33,766 bases of DNA from Deferribacteraceae bacterium (lineage in GTDB: Bacteria; Chrysiogenota; Deferribacteres; Deferribacterales; Deferrivibrionaceae), in NCBI GenBank assembly GCA_020054865.1, contig JAIHAR010000022.1:1-33766 (forward strand), given 5' to 3'. A model generated the notes under the pieces. The model ran no database searches. It had not been told where the DNA came from and was given only the letters and a program-made list of their open reading frames with translations. This document shows, in pieces, positions 23,453-32,190 of this stretch (its first letter is position 1; each line of letters begins with the position of its first letter). A program made the position numbers and the translations under genes.

Positions 23453-25588
23453 ATGAGTATAAAAACAAAAGTAAAAGAAAAGCTTAACGATAAAATTCTA
23501 TATTCAAATCTTAAAACCTTTGCGGAAAACTATAAAGTTTCCAGAGCAAATGCGCTTTCAGGCCTCGACTTTTTCAAGCTAAGACATGACATTTACAAAT
23601 CTAAAGACTTTACCAAAGATGAAATTTTATCCCTTTTCGAAGAATTTAAGTCAAATGTAGAAAAATCAGGCTGTACTGTTTTGCATGCCGAAGATGCAGC
23701 CTCAGCAAATAAACTGATTGCAGATATATGCAAAAAACATAGTGCAGAATACATAGTAAAATCAAAATCCATGACCAGTGAAGAGATTAAACTGAATGAT
23801 TATCTTGAAAAGCAAGGGCTGAAACCTGTGGAAACAGATCTTGGAGAATGGATTTTACAAATTGCAGGGGAGCACCCATCCCATATGGTCATGCCCGCTA
23901 TTCACAAGACAAGACAACAGGTTGCAAAGGTTTTCGAAAAGCATACCGGCGAAAAAATTGACCCGGATGACATCAACAAAATGGTCAAAATTGCAAGAAA
24001 ATATCTAAGAGAGTTTTATTTTAAAGCCAAGGTTGGTATCACAGGCGCAAACATAGCAATTTCATCTTCTGGAACCATAGGGATAGTTACAAACGAAGGG
24101 AACGCAAGACTGTCTTCAACCGTTCCTCCTGTGCATATTGTACTGGTGGGATATGAAAAGCTTGTCAAAAACTTTTCAGATGCAATGAAAATTATCAGGC
24201 TGTTACCCAAAAGCGCCACCGGTCAAAACATAAGCACATACGTGACATGGATAAAAGGCTCAAACCCTTCATTTAAGAGTGAAACAGGGAAAAAGCATAC
24301 ATATTACATCTTCCTGGACAACGGAAGGCTCAGTTTTTTGGATCACCCTTTTTTAAAAGATGCTCTTAAATGTATAAGATGCGGCTCATGTGCAAACGTA
24401 TGCCCTGCTTATGAAATGGTGGGTGGGCATGTTTTTGGAGATATCTATATAGGCGCAATTGGACTTATTTTGACATCAATGCTCCACGATGAAAAGAAAG
24501 CGAAGGAGATTCTAAGTCTTTGTATCGGCTGCAAAGCCTGCTCATATAACTGCCCGGCAGGAATTGACCTGCAATCTATAATTTCCGACCTGAATGTTTA
24601 TATGGGGCAAAAATACTCAATTAACCCTGCAAAAAAGTTTGTATATTCCGCCGTATTAAAAAATCCATCCGTTTTTAAGTCTGCTATGAAAGTTGCGAGC
24701 ATTATTCAGAAACCTCTTCTTGATGAAACAAAGGAAAATATAGGCAAGCTGCCAATATTGTCAGATGAGCATAATTTCAGAAAACTTCCTTCTGTAAAAG
24801 AAAAAACTTTTAGCCAGATGTTTAAGCAAAATAATTTTGATAAATTCAATTCTTCAAAAAAGGTTTTCTTTTATCCGGGGTGTGCCGTTGAATATTTTTT
24901 CCCTGAAATGGGCACAAAAATGGTTCAATTGCTCCAGAAGGCAGGATTTCAGGTAGATATTCCTGATACACAGGTCTGTTGCGGGCTACCAGCAATTCAC
25001 TCCGGTGACGGAAAAAGCGGCAAAAAAACTATCTTAAAAAATTTAAAGTATATGGGAAACCCTGAAGAGTATGAGGCGTTTCTTGTACTTTGCCCAAGCT
25101 GTGGAATGGCAATAAAAGAGGATTTTAAAAAATACACTCTCGAGTATATATCCGAATTCAAAAAATCTGAGAAAATTGCAAATAAAGTCACGTCACTTGC
25201 AGACTTTTTGAATAAAAACAACATCAGGCTTAAATATGATGATAATAAAAAGATTACATATCATACCCCATGTCATCAGGGCAGAGGCTTAGGATTTGTG
25301 CCGGAAGATTTTTTAAAGGAAACATTCGGAGAAAATTTCATACCCTTAAAGGATAGCAATGTCTGTTGCGGTTTTGGTGGGTCATTTTCCGTTGAATATC
25401 CCGGCATTTCTTCAGGGATATTAAATAAAAAAATAGAAAACATAAAGGATACAAAAGCCGATATTCTCCTCACCGACTGCCCGGGATGTGTCATGCAGAT
25501 TGACGGCGGGTTGAAAAAGCAAAATATCAATGTTAAAGTTGCGCACTTAAGTGAAATATTTAATGAGTTAGATATAGAAAAAAATTAA
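23453..25588 (+). CDS. Fused LutB-LutA lactate utilisation iron-sulfur protein
   Basis: A 711-residue fusion. The N-terminal LUD domain of LutB/LldF type (about 60-300) contains VGITGANIAISSSGTIGIVT and NEGNARLSSTVPPVHIVLVG. Two [4Fe-4S] motifs follow (Cys307, 310, 313, 317; Cys357, 360, 363, 367). The C-terminal LutA/LldE-like half has two CCG domains: FFYPGCAVEYFFPEMG with CCGLPAIHSG and LCPSCGM, then HTPCHQGRG with VCCGFGGSF and DCPGCVMQ. With LutC it would oxidise L-lactate to pyruvate. A LutB-LutA fusion beside LutC and GlcD/GlcF also occurs in the Desulfovibrio lactate operon, as far as I recall. The ATG at 23453 follows GGAG by six bases; the GTG at 23450 is an alternative. All cluster cysteines are present. 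Confidence 0.9.
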   Translation: MSIKTKVKEKLNDKILYSNLKTFAENYKVSRANALSGLDFFKLRHDIYKSKDFTKDEILSLFEEFKSNVEKSGCTVLHAEDAASANKLIADICKKHSAEYIVKSKSMTSEEIKLNDYLEKQGLKPVETDLGEWILQIAGEHPSHMVMPAIHKTRQQVAKVFEKHTGEKIDPDDINKMVKIARKYLREFYFKAKVGITGANIAISSSGTIGIVTNEGNARLSSTVPPVHIVLVGYEKLVKNFSDAMKIIRLLPKSATGQNISTYVTWIKGSNPSFKSETGKKHTYYIFLDNGRLSFLDHPFLKDALKCIRCGSCANVCPAYEMVGGHVFGDIYIGAIGLILTSMLHDEKKAKEILSLCIGCKACSYNCPAGIDLQSIISDLNVYMGQKYSINPAKKFVYSAVLKNPSVFKSAMKVASIIQKPLLDETKENIGKLPILSDEHNFRKLPSVKEKTFSQMFKQNNFDKFNSSKKVFFYPGCAVEYFFPEMGTKMVQLLQKAGFQVDIPDTQVCCGLPAIHSGDGKSGKKTILKNLKYMGNPEEYEAFLVLCPSCGMAIKEDFKKYTLEYISEFKKSEKIANKVTSLADFLNKNNIRLKYDDNKKITYHTPCHQGRGLGFVPEDFLKETFGENFIPLKDSNVCCGFGGSFSVEYPGISSGILNKKIENIKDTKADILLTDCPGCVMQIDGGLKKQNINVKVAHLSEIFNELDIEKN

Positions 25589-25608
25589 AAAGTGTTTGGC
25601 ATTATCCT

Positions 25609-25640
25609 GACAATATGTTAATGTGTATTAACTAATTGTC
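25609..25640. repeat. 32-bp interrupted inverted repeat before the dCache kinase gene
   Basis: Arms GACAAT-AT-GTTAAT and ATTAAC-TA-ATTGTC flank GTGT, giving 12 paired positions broken by one 2x2 mismatch. It lies between lutBA and the kinase start (TTG 25653), 12 bases before that start. No U-tract follows, so it is unlikely to be an intrinsic terminator. A two-dimer operator or an mRNA hairpin is possible. Confidence 0.6.
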
Positions 25641-25652
25641 GGGTGTGCAACT

Positions 25653-28235
25653 TTGCAAAAGTTTCTATTTAATTTATTTTTGAGCATTTTGTTTATTGGA
25701 TTGCTTATCATATCATCATACATTTATGTTGATAAACAATCATATGAAGATACTTTGAAAAATTACAACTCAAAGCTAATTGATGAATTTGAAACCGGTT
25801 TTGGCAGTGTATACAGTGTGTTTAAAAATACAAGCGCTGTTCTTTATGAAGGATACATAACAAACGAAGAAATATTGGCTCTGCTTTATAAAGGTATGTA
25901 CCTTAAACAGGATGCAGAGAAAATAAGAAATACTCTTAAAAAAGAATTTGATAATATTTACACTAAACTTCAAAGTATAGGTTTTTCACAGATTCACTTT
26001 CATGACAAAGATGGGTACAGCTTTTTAAGAATGCACAGACCGGAAAAATATGGAGATTATCTTGCATCAATAAGACCGCTAATAAAAGAAGTAATTGAGT
26101 CTCATAAGCCAATTGAAGGGTATGAGGTGGGAGTACATGAAGGTGGTTTCAGATTTATATTCCCTCTTTTTTATAACAATACATATATTGGCAGTGTTGA
26201 AACATCTGTCCCCATTGATAAATTTCTGGCATATATGTCCAAAGAGCTCAAAAGTGAATTTACCGTCCTTTATCATGAAAAAGCATTATCAGCAATTAAT
26301 AAAGAAATTTTCAAAAAGAAATTTTTTAGGATTTCATCTGATAATGACTTTTATCTGGATGTAAACCTGCCAAATACAATTATAGATAAATATGCCTACA
26401 AAATTATAAGCCAAAATCTTGAAGCCCGGTATAAAAAGAACAAGTCTTTTGTTATTAATCTCACTGATGAAAAAGAGTATTGTTCGCTGGTATTTATAAA
26501 CCTTGATGCTTACAATAAAGAACATATAGCTCATATAGTACGATACGTAAAATCTCCGGAAATCGGTACCCTGAGAGGTGCCTTTTTTTATAAAATATTT
26601 TCTGCAATAACAATATTTGCAATGACCTTTCTTTTTATAGGATTTGTTATTTACAGAAATAAAATACTTTCCGGTGAAATAACAAAAAGAAAGGAAATTG
26701 AAGAAAAGCTAAAAGATATAAACAAAAAGTTTGAAATAGTTATAAAAAACAGCGGACAGATTGTTTACGACTACAACACTGAAACTGATGAAATATTCAG
26801 AACGGGAGCAATTGAAGAAACTCTGGGCTACAGCGAAGAAGAATTTGGCCGTGGCAGTTACAAATTTTTTAAAAGTATATACCACAAAGATGACATAAAA
26901 AATGTAGAAAAATATATTGAAACAATTTTAAAAGAGAATAAAAATTCAAATATAACATACAGGTTGAAAAGAAAAGATGGTACATATGCCACCTTTCTTG
27001 ATGAATCAACTGTTGTCACCTTCTCCGGGCAAAAACATATATTTGGGGTTATGAAAGACATTACTGAATCTTTAAAAACACAGGAACAATTAAGGCGAGC
27101 CCAGCAGCTTGAATCAATAGGAATTCTTGCCGGTGGAATTGCCCATGATTTCAATAATATACTATCTGGTATCTATAACTATCTTGAAATTATGAGGCTT
27201 AGTTGCCCTGATGAAAAGACCTCAACCATACTAAGCAAAATATTTGGCTCCTTTGAAAGGGCAAAAAGTCTTACCACTCAGCTTTTAACATTTTCAAAAG
27301 GTGGAGAGCCTGTAATCAGACTTTTTAACATTGAAAAACTTGTTAAAAACATTGCCGATTTTTCATTGAGCGGCTCAAGTTTGAAATATGAAATTAAATG
27401 TGGTGAAGATTTGCTCTGCTGCCTTGGTGATGAAAATCAAATAGGTCAGGTAATTGAAAATATTATTATAAATGCAAGACAGGCCTCACCATCAAACGGT
27501 CTTGTAAAGATATCAATTGAAAATATTTCCGGGGAAAAAGCCAAAAGTATATTTAACAACAATGAACTTAAAAATAAATATTATGCCCTTGTTACCATTT
27601 CTGATAATGGCAAAGGAATAAGCGAAGAAAATTTGAACCGAATTTTTGAGCCATTTTTCACAACCAAAGAAAAAGGGCACGGCTTGGGGCTATCAATAGC
27701 ATACAATATAATAAAAAAACATAATGGGGATATAATAGTGGAATCAGAGCCAGGCAAGGGGACAAGATTTTACATAGCCATTGAAGCATCTGCTGAAAAA
27801 TGTGACAATCATACCCCTGAAATAAAGAAAGATGGCAGTCAAGTCCTAAACATTTTGATAATGGATGACGAAGAAGATATTTTAAATTCACTTTCAGAAC
27901 TTTTGCACATTTTAGGTCATAACACATTCTGCGCAAAAAACGGCGAAGAAGCAATCAAGATTTATAAAGAATATCTGGAAAAAGGTGAGAAAATAGATTT
28001 ATGTATTTTAGATATAACAATCAAAGGTGGTCTTGGGGGGAAGGAAACAATTTCAGAGTTAATAAAAATTGACAAATTTGTGCAGGCTGTAGTTTCAAGC
28101 GGGTACAGTGATGATCCGATTATGGCAAATCCCTGCGATTACGGCTTTGTTTCATCAATTCAAAAGCCTTTTAAATTGGAAGAGATAAACAAATTACTCG
28201 AACAACTTATAAACCTTAAAAAATTTGACAAGTAA
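25653..28235 (+). CDS. Hybrid sensor histidine kinase with dCache-like sensor, PAS and receiver
   Basis: An 860-residue inner-membrane kinase. A helix at about 5-27 and another at 311-333 enclose an extracytoplasmic domain of about 280 residues resembling a double Cache sensor (IHFHDKDGYSFLRMHRPEKY, GGFRFIFPLFYNNTYIGSVE). A PAS domain (about 355-475) precedes the H-box [10 protein letters not shown] (His498), N-box Asn607, DNGKGIS (651-657) and KGHGLGLS. The receiver (732-855) has Asp738/739, phospho-acceptor Asp787 in LDITIKGG, Ser816 and Lys838. No output domain. The start is a TTG: the first ATG comes far after the membrane helix, and GGGTG lies eight bases upstream. It follows lutBA and may sense a carboxylate, but this is inferred only from position and domain type. 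Confidence 0.9.
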   Translation: MQKFLFNLFLSILFIGLLIISSYIYVDKQSYEDTLKNYNSKLIDEFETGFGSVYSVFKNTSAVLYEGYITNEEILALLYKGMYLKQDAEKIRNTLKKEFDNIYTKLQSIGFSQIHFHDKDGYSFLRMHRPEKYGDYLASIRPLIKEVIESHKPIEGYEVGVHEGGFRFIFPLFYNNTYIGSVETSVPIDKFLAYMSKELKSEFTVLYHEKALSAINKEIFKKKFFRISSDNDFYLDVNLPNTIIDKYAYKIISQNLEARYKKNKSFVINLTDEKEYCSLVFINLDAYNKEHIAHIVRYVKSPEIGTLRGAFFYKIFSAITIFAMTFLFIGFVIYRNKILSGEITKRKEIEEKLKDINKKFEIVIKNSGQIVYDYNTETDEIFRTGAIEETLGYSEEEFGRGSYKFFKSIYHKDDIKNVEKYIETILKENKNSNITYRLKRKDGTYATFLDESTVVTFSGQKHIFGVMKDITESLKTQEQLRRAQQLESIGILAGGIAHDFNNILSGIYNYLEIMRLSCPDEKTSTILSKIFGSFERAKSLTTQLLTFSKGGEPVIRLFNIEKLVKNIADFSLSGSSLKYEIKCGEDLLCCLGDENQIGQVIENIIINARQASPSNGLVKISIENISGEKAKSIFNNNELKNKYYALVTISDNGKGISEENLNRIFEPFFTTKEKGHGLGLSIAYNIIKKHNGDIIVESEPGKGTRFYIAIEASAEKCDNHTPEIKKDGSQVLNILIMDDEEDILNSLSELLHILGHNTFCAKNGEEAIKIYKEYLEKGEKIDLCILDITIKGGLGGKETISELIKIDKFVQAVVSSGYSDDPIMANPCDYGFVSSIQKPFKLEEINKLLEQLINLKKFDK

Positions 28236-28268
28236 AATATTGAGACACTTTTATTAAAATTAATCTAA

Positions 28269-28306
28269 TTGACAAGATTAAGTTATTTAATTAAAAATCT
28301 TTTATG
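28269..28306 (+). promoter_or_regulatory. Candidate leaderless promoter of the small histidine kinase gene
   Basis: Perfect TTGACA (28269-28274), a 17-bp spacer, TAAAAA (28292-28297), six bases, then the ATG at 28304. No Shine-Dalgarno sequence precedes the ATG. Confidence 0.45.
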
Positions 28307-29407
28307 AGAATAAATTTAAACTTAATTTCTGTCTCAATCATAATCCTTGTTTTAGTTCATTTAATGTTTGCTACAATTACTTCAAAGATATTAGTAATAG
28401 CCAGTCTGCTTACTGCCCTTGCAGTCTTAATAATCGACTTGTTAGTTAAAAACAAAAAGATGCAACATATCTACTTAAGTTTTACAGACAATATAAAGAT
28501 TCCGATAATACTAAAAGATAAAAGCGATAAAATTCTCTATACAAATATAGAGGCAAAAAATATTTTTGGTGACACAATTCCTAATGTAAATAAAGACACA
28601 ACACACATAAAATTAGTCACTTCCAGGGGGCGAAAAAGATTTAATGTGTTGCTGTCTCATTGTAATGATATTGCTTTATATCAATTTTTAGATGTTACTG
28701 AGCTTAGCGAATTAAAAAAACAGCTTTATACATCCCAAAATCAGGCCGCAATAGGAATACTGACTTCAGGATTAAGTCATGATTTTAAAAATATGCTTCA
28801 AAACATAAACATATATATCTCTCTAATAAAGCGAAGTAAAGACAGTGAAGAAGTTGCCCTGCATTGCAACACGATAAAGCAAATGATAGATGATTCCAAC
28901 GAGTTTATAAAAAATATACTTACACTTTCAAAAAATCAAAAAAAAGAATTTGAAAAGATAAATCTTGACCAGGTCATCAAAGAAACTGTTTCGCTTATTG
29001 AAAAAATTTTGCCGGAAAATATCTCTATTTCATATCTTAATTTTGCATCAGGCTGTGAAATAAAAACTGTTGCCACGATGTTGAAACAGATACTTATCAA
29101 CCTTGCGCAAAACTCTGCCGAAGCACTTAAAAATACGGAAAAAGCTTTTATTTCAATTGTTGTTGAAAAAACAAGTATAAAACTTATGGATTTTATAAAG
29201 ATAGATTTCAAGGATAACGGAAAAGGTATAAGTGGTGAAAAAATCGATAAAATATTTGATCCTTTTTTTACCACAAACGAAAAATCCGGCACAGGGCTTG
29301 GGCTTACCATGGTAAAAATCCTTGTTAAGGAGCTTGGAGGTTTTATCGATGTCAACAGTAAATATGGAGAGGGGACATGCTTTTCAATATATCTGCCGAC
29401 ACATTGA
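28304..29407 (+). CDS. Small membrane-bound histidine kinase
   Basis: A 367-residue sensor kinase. Two N-terminal hydrophobic helices (about 7-26 and 28-47) leave almost no periplasmic loop, so it probably senses within the membrane or cytoplasm. A short PAS-like segment (about 55-135) follows. The H-box is SGLSHDFKNMLQNI (His159), the N-box Asn is 270, the G1 box is DNGKGIS (304-310), with FFTT and SGTGLGL. It belongs to the same family as the other two kinases in the window but lacks a receiver. Its end overlaps the start of glnE by 31 nt, so the two are co-translated. No response-regulator gene is adjacent. A role in nitrogen signalling through glnE is possible but rests on linkage only. 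Confidence 0.88.
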   Translation: MRINLNLISVSIIILVLVHLMFATITSKILVIASLLTALAVLIIDLLVKNKKMQHIYLSFTDNIKIPIILKDKSDKILYTNIEAKNIFGDTIPNVNKDTTHIKLVTSRGRKRFNVLLSHCNDIALYQFLDVTELSELKKQLYTSQNQAAIGILTSGLSHDFKNMLQNINIYISLIKRSKDSEEVALHCNTIKQMIDDSNEFIKNILTLSKNQKKEFEKINLDQVIKETVSLIEKILPENISISYLNFASGCEIKTVATMLKQILINLAQNSAEALKNTEKAFISIVVEKTSIKLMDFIKIDFKDNGKGISGEKIDKIFDPFFTTNEKSGTGLGLTMVKILVKELGGFIDVNSKYGEGTCFSIYLPTH

Positions 29408-32190
29408 GAATAAATATTGATTCTTACCTGCAAAATGTTTTTCTTCATTCGAATTTTCTCAGAATTTTTTTTAATAACAATAAGTTAGATAAAGAAACAT
29501 TGATAGAAGATCTTATGAAAAGAAGGTCAGTAAAAGAGATAGATGAAGATTTTAGAAAAACCGACTTTTTACTTTTAAGTGAGACTGATTTTTTAAAATT
29601 TTTAAGGAAAGCAAAATATTATGAATATCTCCTTATTGCTATTGAAGATTTGTGCCTTGAATATCCTATAAAAGATTTAACGGCACATATTTCTTCATTT
29701 GCAAAAGTCGTAACAGAAATTTCATACGAATATGCAATTTTTCATATGAAAAAAGATTATGGAACACCGGTTGATGAAAATAATAATGAAATAGATTTTT
29801 CAGTAATTGCTCTTGGCAAATTTGGTGGCTGGGAGCTCAACTTTAGCTCTGATATAGACATAATCTATGTATACAGAACGGAAAAAGGGAAGCTTACTGA
29901 CTCAAAACTGTCTGTTCACGAATTTTTCTGCAAATTAGGTGAAAAAATAAAATATTATCTTAACGAAAGAACTGAAGATGGCATTGTCTACAGAGTGGAT
30001 TTGAGATTAAGGCCTGACGGTGACATAGGTGACATCGCTTTACCTTTAAGAAGTTATGAAATATATTACGAGTCTTTTGGACAAAGCTGGGAAAGAATGA
30101 TGCTTCTCAAAGCCCTCCCGGTAGCTGGAAGCGTAAAGCTTGGCAAAGAATTCATTGAAACAGTAAAGCCATTCGTGTTTAGAAGAAGTATTGATACAAG
30201 ACTGATTGATGACCTGATAAATATAAAATCTAAAATCAACAGCAGGGTAAAATTAAAAAAACAGGGGAAAAATGTAAAACTTGGCTTTGGTGGAATCAGA
30301 GAAATTGAATTTATAGTCCAGACCATACAAATCCTAAACTATCCAAAAGACAATAATATATTTAACCGCAATACACTCTCTTCACTTGAAATATTAAAAT
30401 CCAAAGATATACTTTCGCAATCAGATATATCTATTCTGGAAGAAAGTTATAATTTCTTAAGAAAGCTTGAACACATGGCACAGATAGAGATGGAATTGCA
30501 GACTCATGTGGTACCTGAAAATTCCGACAGCTTTCACCTTTACCTCCTTAGATGCGGTTTTGATGATGCAAAAAAATTTGAACAGAAATACAGTCAAATA
30601 ACGAAAAATGTAAACAACATTTTCCAGAACCTGCTAAAAGATGAGTCTGAAGAAAAAAATGAAATTTTTCTCTTTGATGAGGAACTTCAACTGTCAGACA
30701 TCTCCTATTTTTTAAAAGAAATGGGACTAAAAAAACCTGAAACCTGTGCGGAAATACTTAACAGGATTATCAATGGAAAAGGTGGACGAAAACGTTCAGC
30801 AAAAGACAGAGAACTTCTGAAAAAGATTTTGACACTAATTGTCAAAGAGTTGACTGATATAAACAACCCGGATGAAACTTTACAAAACTTTGAAAAATTT
30901 TTCTCAAACCCAACGTCCATTTATCTGTTTTATGACATATTTTCCCAGTCTCAGGCTTTTTTGAGAAAACTAATCAATATTTTTTCCATCAGCCCTTATC
31001 TTTCCAGCACAATAATCCGAAACAACAATGTGCTGGATTATATTTATGACCCCAAGTCTTACGATTACAAGTTTGACGAATTGTGCCGACAGTTTTACAG
31101 TATAGCCGAACAGGCTGGTGATATAGAATTTGAATACGAAATTATACGTAAAATGCATCAGGAGCTGATATTCAACATTGGTTATGCATATATAAATAAA
31201 GATATAAATGTAATTCAACTCATGAAAAATCTTTCAAATCTTGCAAAGGCTGCAATTTGCCTTGCCATAAAACGAGAATTTGAAATTTTAGAAAGCAAAT
31301 ATGGCAAGCCTCTTATTGACAACAAATTCTGCGACTTTCTTATAATTGGAATGGGGAAACTGGGCAGCGAAGAGATGAGCTTTGGCTCTGACCTTGACAT
31401 TGTTGTCCTATATGAGGGGAAAGGGTTTACAGATGGTGATAAGTCTATCACAAATCAGGAATTTTATTCCAAACTTATTCAGAGAATCATTTCATACTTA
31501 AGTACCCAGACAGTATTTGGCTATCTTTATAAAATTGATATGAGATTAAGACCAAGCGGCTCAGCAGGAACACTGGTCACCACACTGGACTCCTTTAAAG
31601 ATTATCAGGAAAACAAGGCTATGTTGTGGGAAAAGCAAGCTCTTCTTCGTTCTAACGTTATAAATAAGACATCTTCTCTTTCTGAAAGTTTTAAAAAGAT
31701 AAGGGCAAATGTTCTTTTTGGTAACACTATCACTAAAGAACAGGCAGATGAAATTTATGAAATGAGAATGAGGATTGAAAAAGAAAAAGGCTCCTTGCTT
31801 GACAAAAATGATATAAAATCAGGCTATGGAGGACTTACGGATATAGAATTTGCCGTGCAGATGCTTCAGCTCAAACTGGGGTATAAATTTCCTGAAATTA
31901 GAAAACCAAATACCCACTCCGTACTGCATCAACTTAAAAATCTTGGACTCATCAAGAATAGAGATTTTTATGCACTTCACAACAGCTACTTATTTTTCAG
32001 AAATCTTGAAAATTTAATAAGGGTTTACAAAAACTCGTCTTCTTCCATACTCCCCAATGATACCGATACACTGAACAAATTGAGTACTTTTTTTGGCTAC
32101 AAACAAAACGGTGCAGAAAAATTGTTAGATGAATTTTTGTCTACCAGAAAAGTAGTAAGGGCAGCATTTAACAGACTCTTCGAAAGATGA
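29377..32190 (+). CDS. glnE: Bifunctional glutamine synthetase adenylyltransferase/deadenylase GlnE
   Basis: A 937-residue enzyme that adenylylates and deadenylylates glutamine synthetase in response to PII and glutamine. Two nucleotidyltransferase domains are visible. The first has ALGKFGGWELNFSSDIDIIY (about 145-164; Asp159/161) followed by YRVDLRLRPDGDIGDIALPL. The second has IIGMGKLGSEEMSFGSDLDI (about 654-673) followed by YKIDMRLRPSGSAGTLVTTL. Each is followed by a GlnD-PII-like helical segment (GGIREIEFIVQ and GGLTDIEFAVQ). Length is close to the E. coli protein (946). The ATG at 29377 has GGAGAGGGG just upstream, inside the end of the kinase gene. It overlaps the following gene by four bases. 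Confidence 0.95.
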   Translation: MLFNISADTLRINIDSYLQNVFLHSNFLRIFFNNNKLDKETLIEDLMKRRSVKEIDEDFRKTDFLLLSETDFLKFLRKAKYYEYLLIAIEDLCLEYPIKDLTAHISSFAKVVTEISYEYAIFHMKKDYGTPVDENNNEIDFSVIALGKFGGWELNFSSDIDIIYVYRTEKGKLTDSKLSVHEFFCKLGEKIKYYLNERTEDGIVYRVDLRLRPDGDIGDIALPLRSYEIYYESFGQSWERMMLLKALPVAGSVKLGKEFIETVKPFVFRRSIDTRLIDDLINIKSKINSRVKLKKQGKNVKLGFGGIREIEFIVQTIQILNYPKDNNIFNRNTLSSLEILKSKDILSQSDISILEESYNFLRKLEHMAQIEMELQTHVVPENSDSFHLYLLRCGFDDAKKFEQKYSQITKNVNNIFQNLLKDESEEKNEIFLFDEELQLSDISYFLKEMGLKKPETCAEILNRIINGKGGRKRSAKDRELLKKILTLIVKELTDINNPDETLQNFEKFFSNPTSIYLFYDIFSQSQAFLRKLINIFSISPYLSSTIIRNNNVLDYIYDPKSYDYKFDELCRQFYSIAEQAGDIEFEYEIIRKMHQELIFNIGYAYINKDINVIQLMKNLSNLAKAAICLAIKREFEILESKYGKPLIDNKFCDFLIIGMGKLGSEEMSFGSDLDIVVLYEGKGFTDGDKSITNQEFYSKLIQRIISYLSTQTVFGYLYKIDMRLRPSGSAGTLVTTLDSFKDYQENKAMLWEKQALLRSNVINKTSSLSESFKKIRANVLFGNTITKEQADEIYEMRMRIEKEKGSLLDKNDIKSGYGGLTDIEFAVQMLQLKLGYKFPEIRKPNTHSVLHQLKNLGLIKNRDFYALHNSYLFFRNLENLIRVYKNSSSSILPNDTDTLNKLSTFFGYKQNGAEKLLDEFLSTRKVVRAAFNRLFER

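Noticed and set aside
25596-25611. Sigma-54 (-24/-12) promoter before the dCache kinase
   Set aside because: TTGGCA resembles the -24 element, but the GC expected at -12 is absent at the right spacing.
28936-29448. 170-codon frame antisense to the small kinase and glnE start
   Set aside because: Shadow of the conserved ATPase domain on the other strand; no family resemblance.
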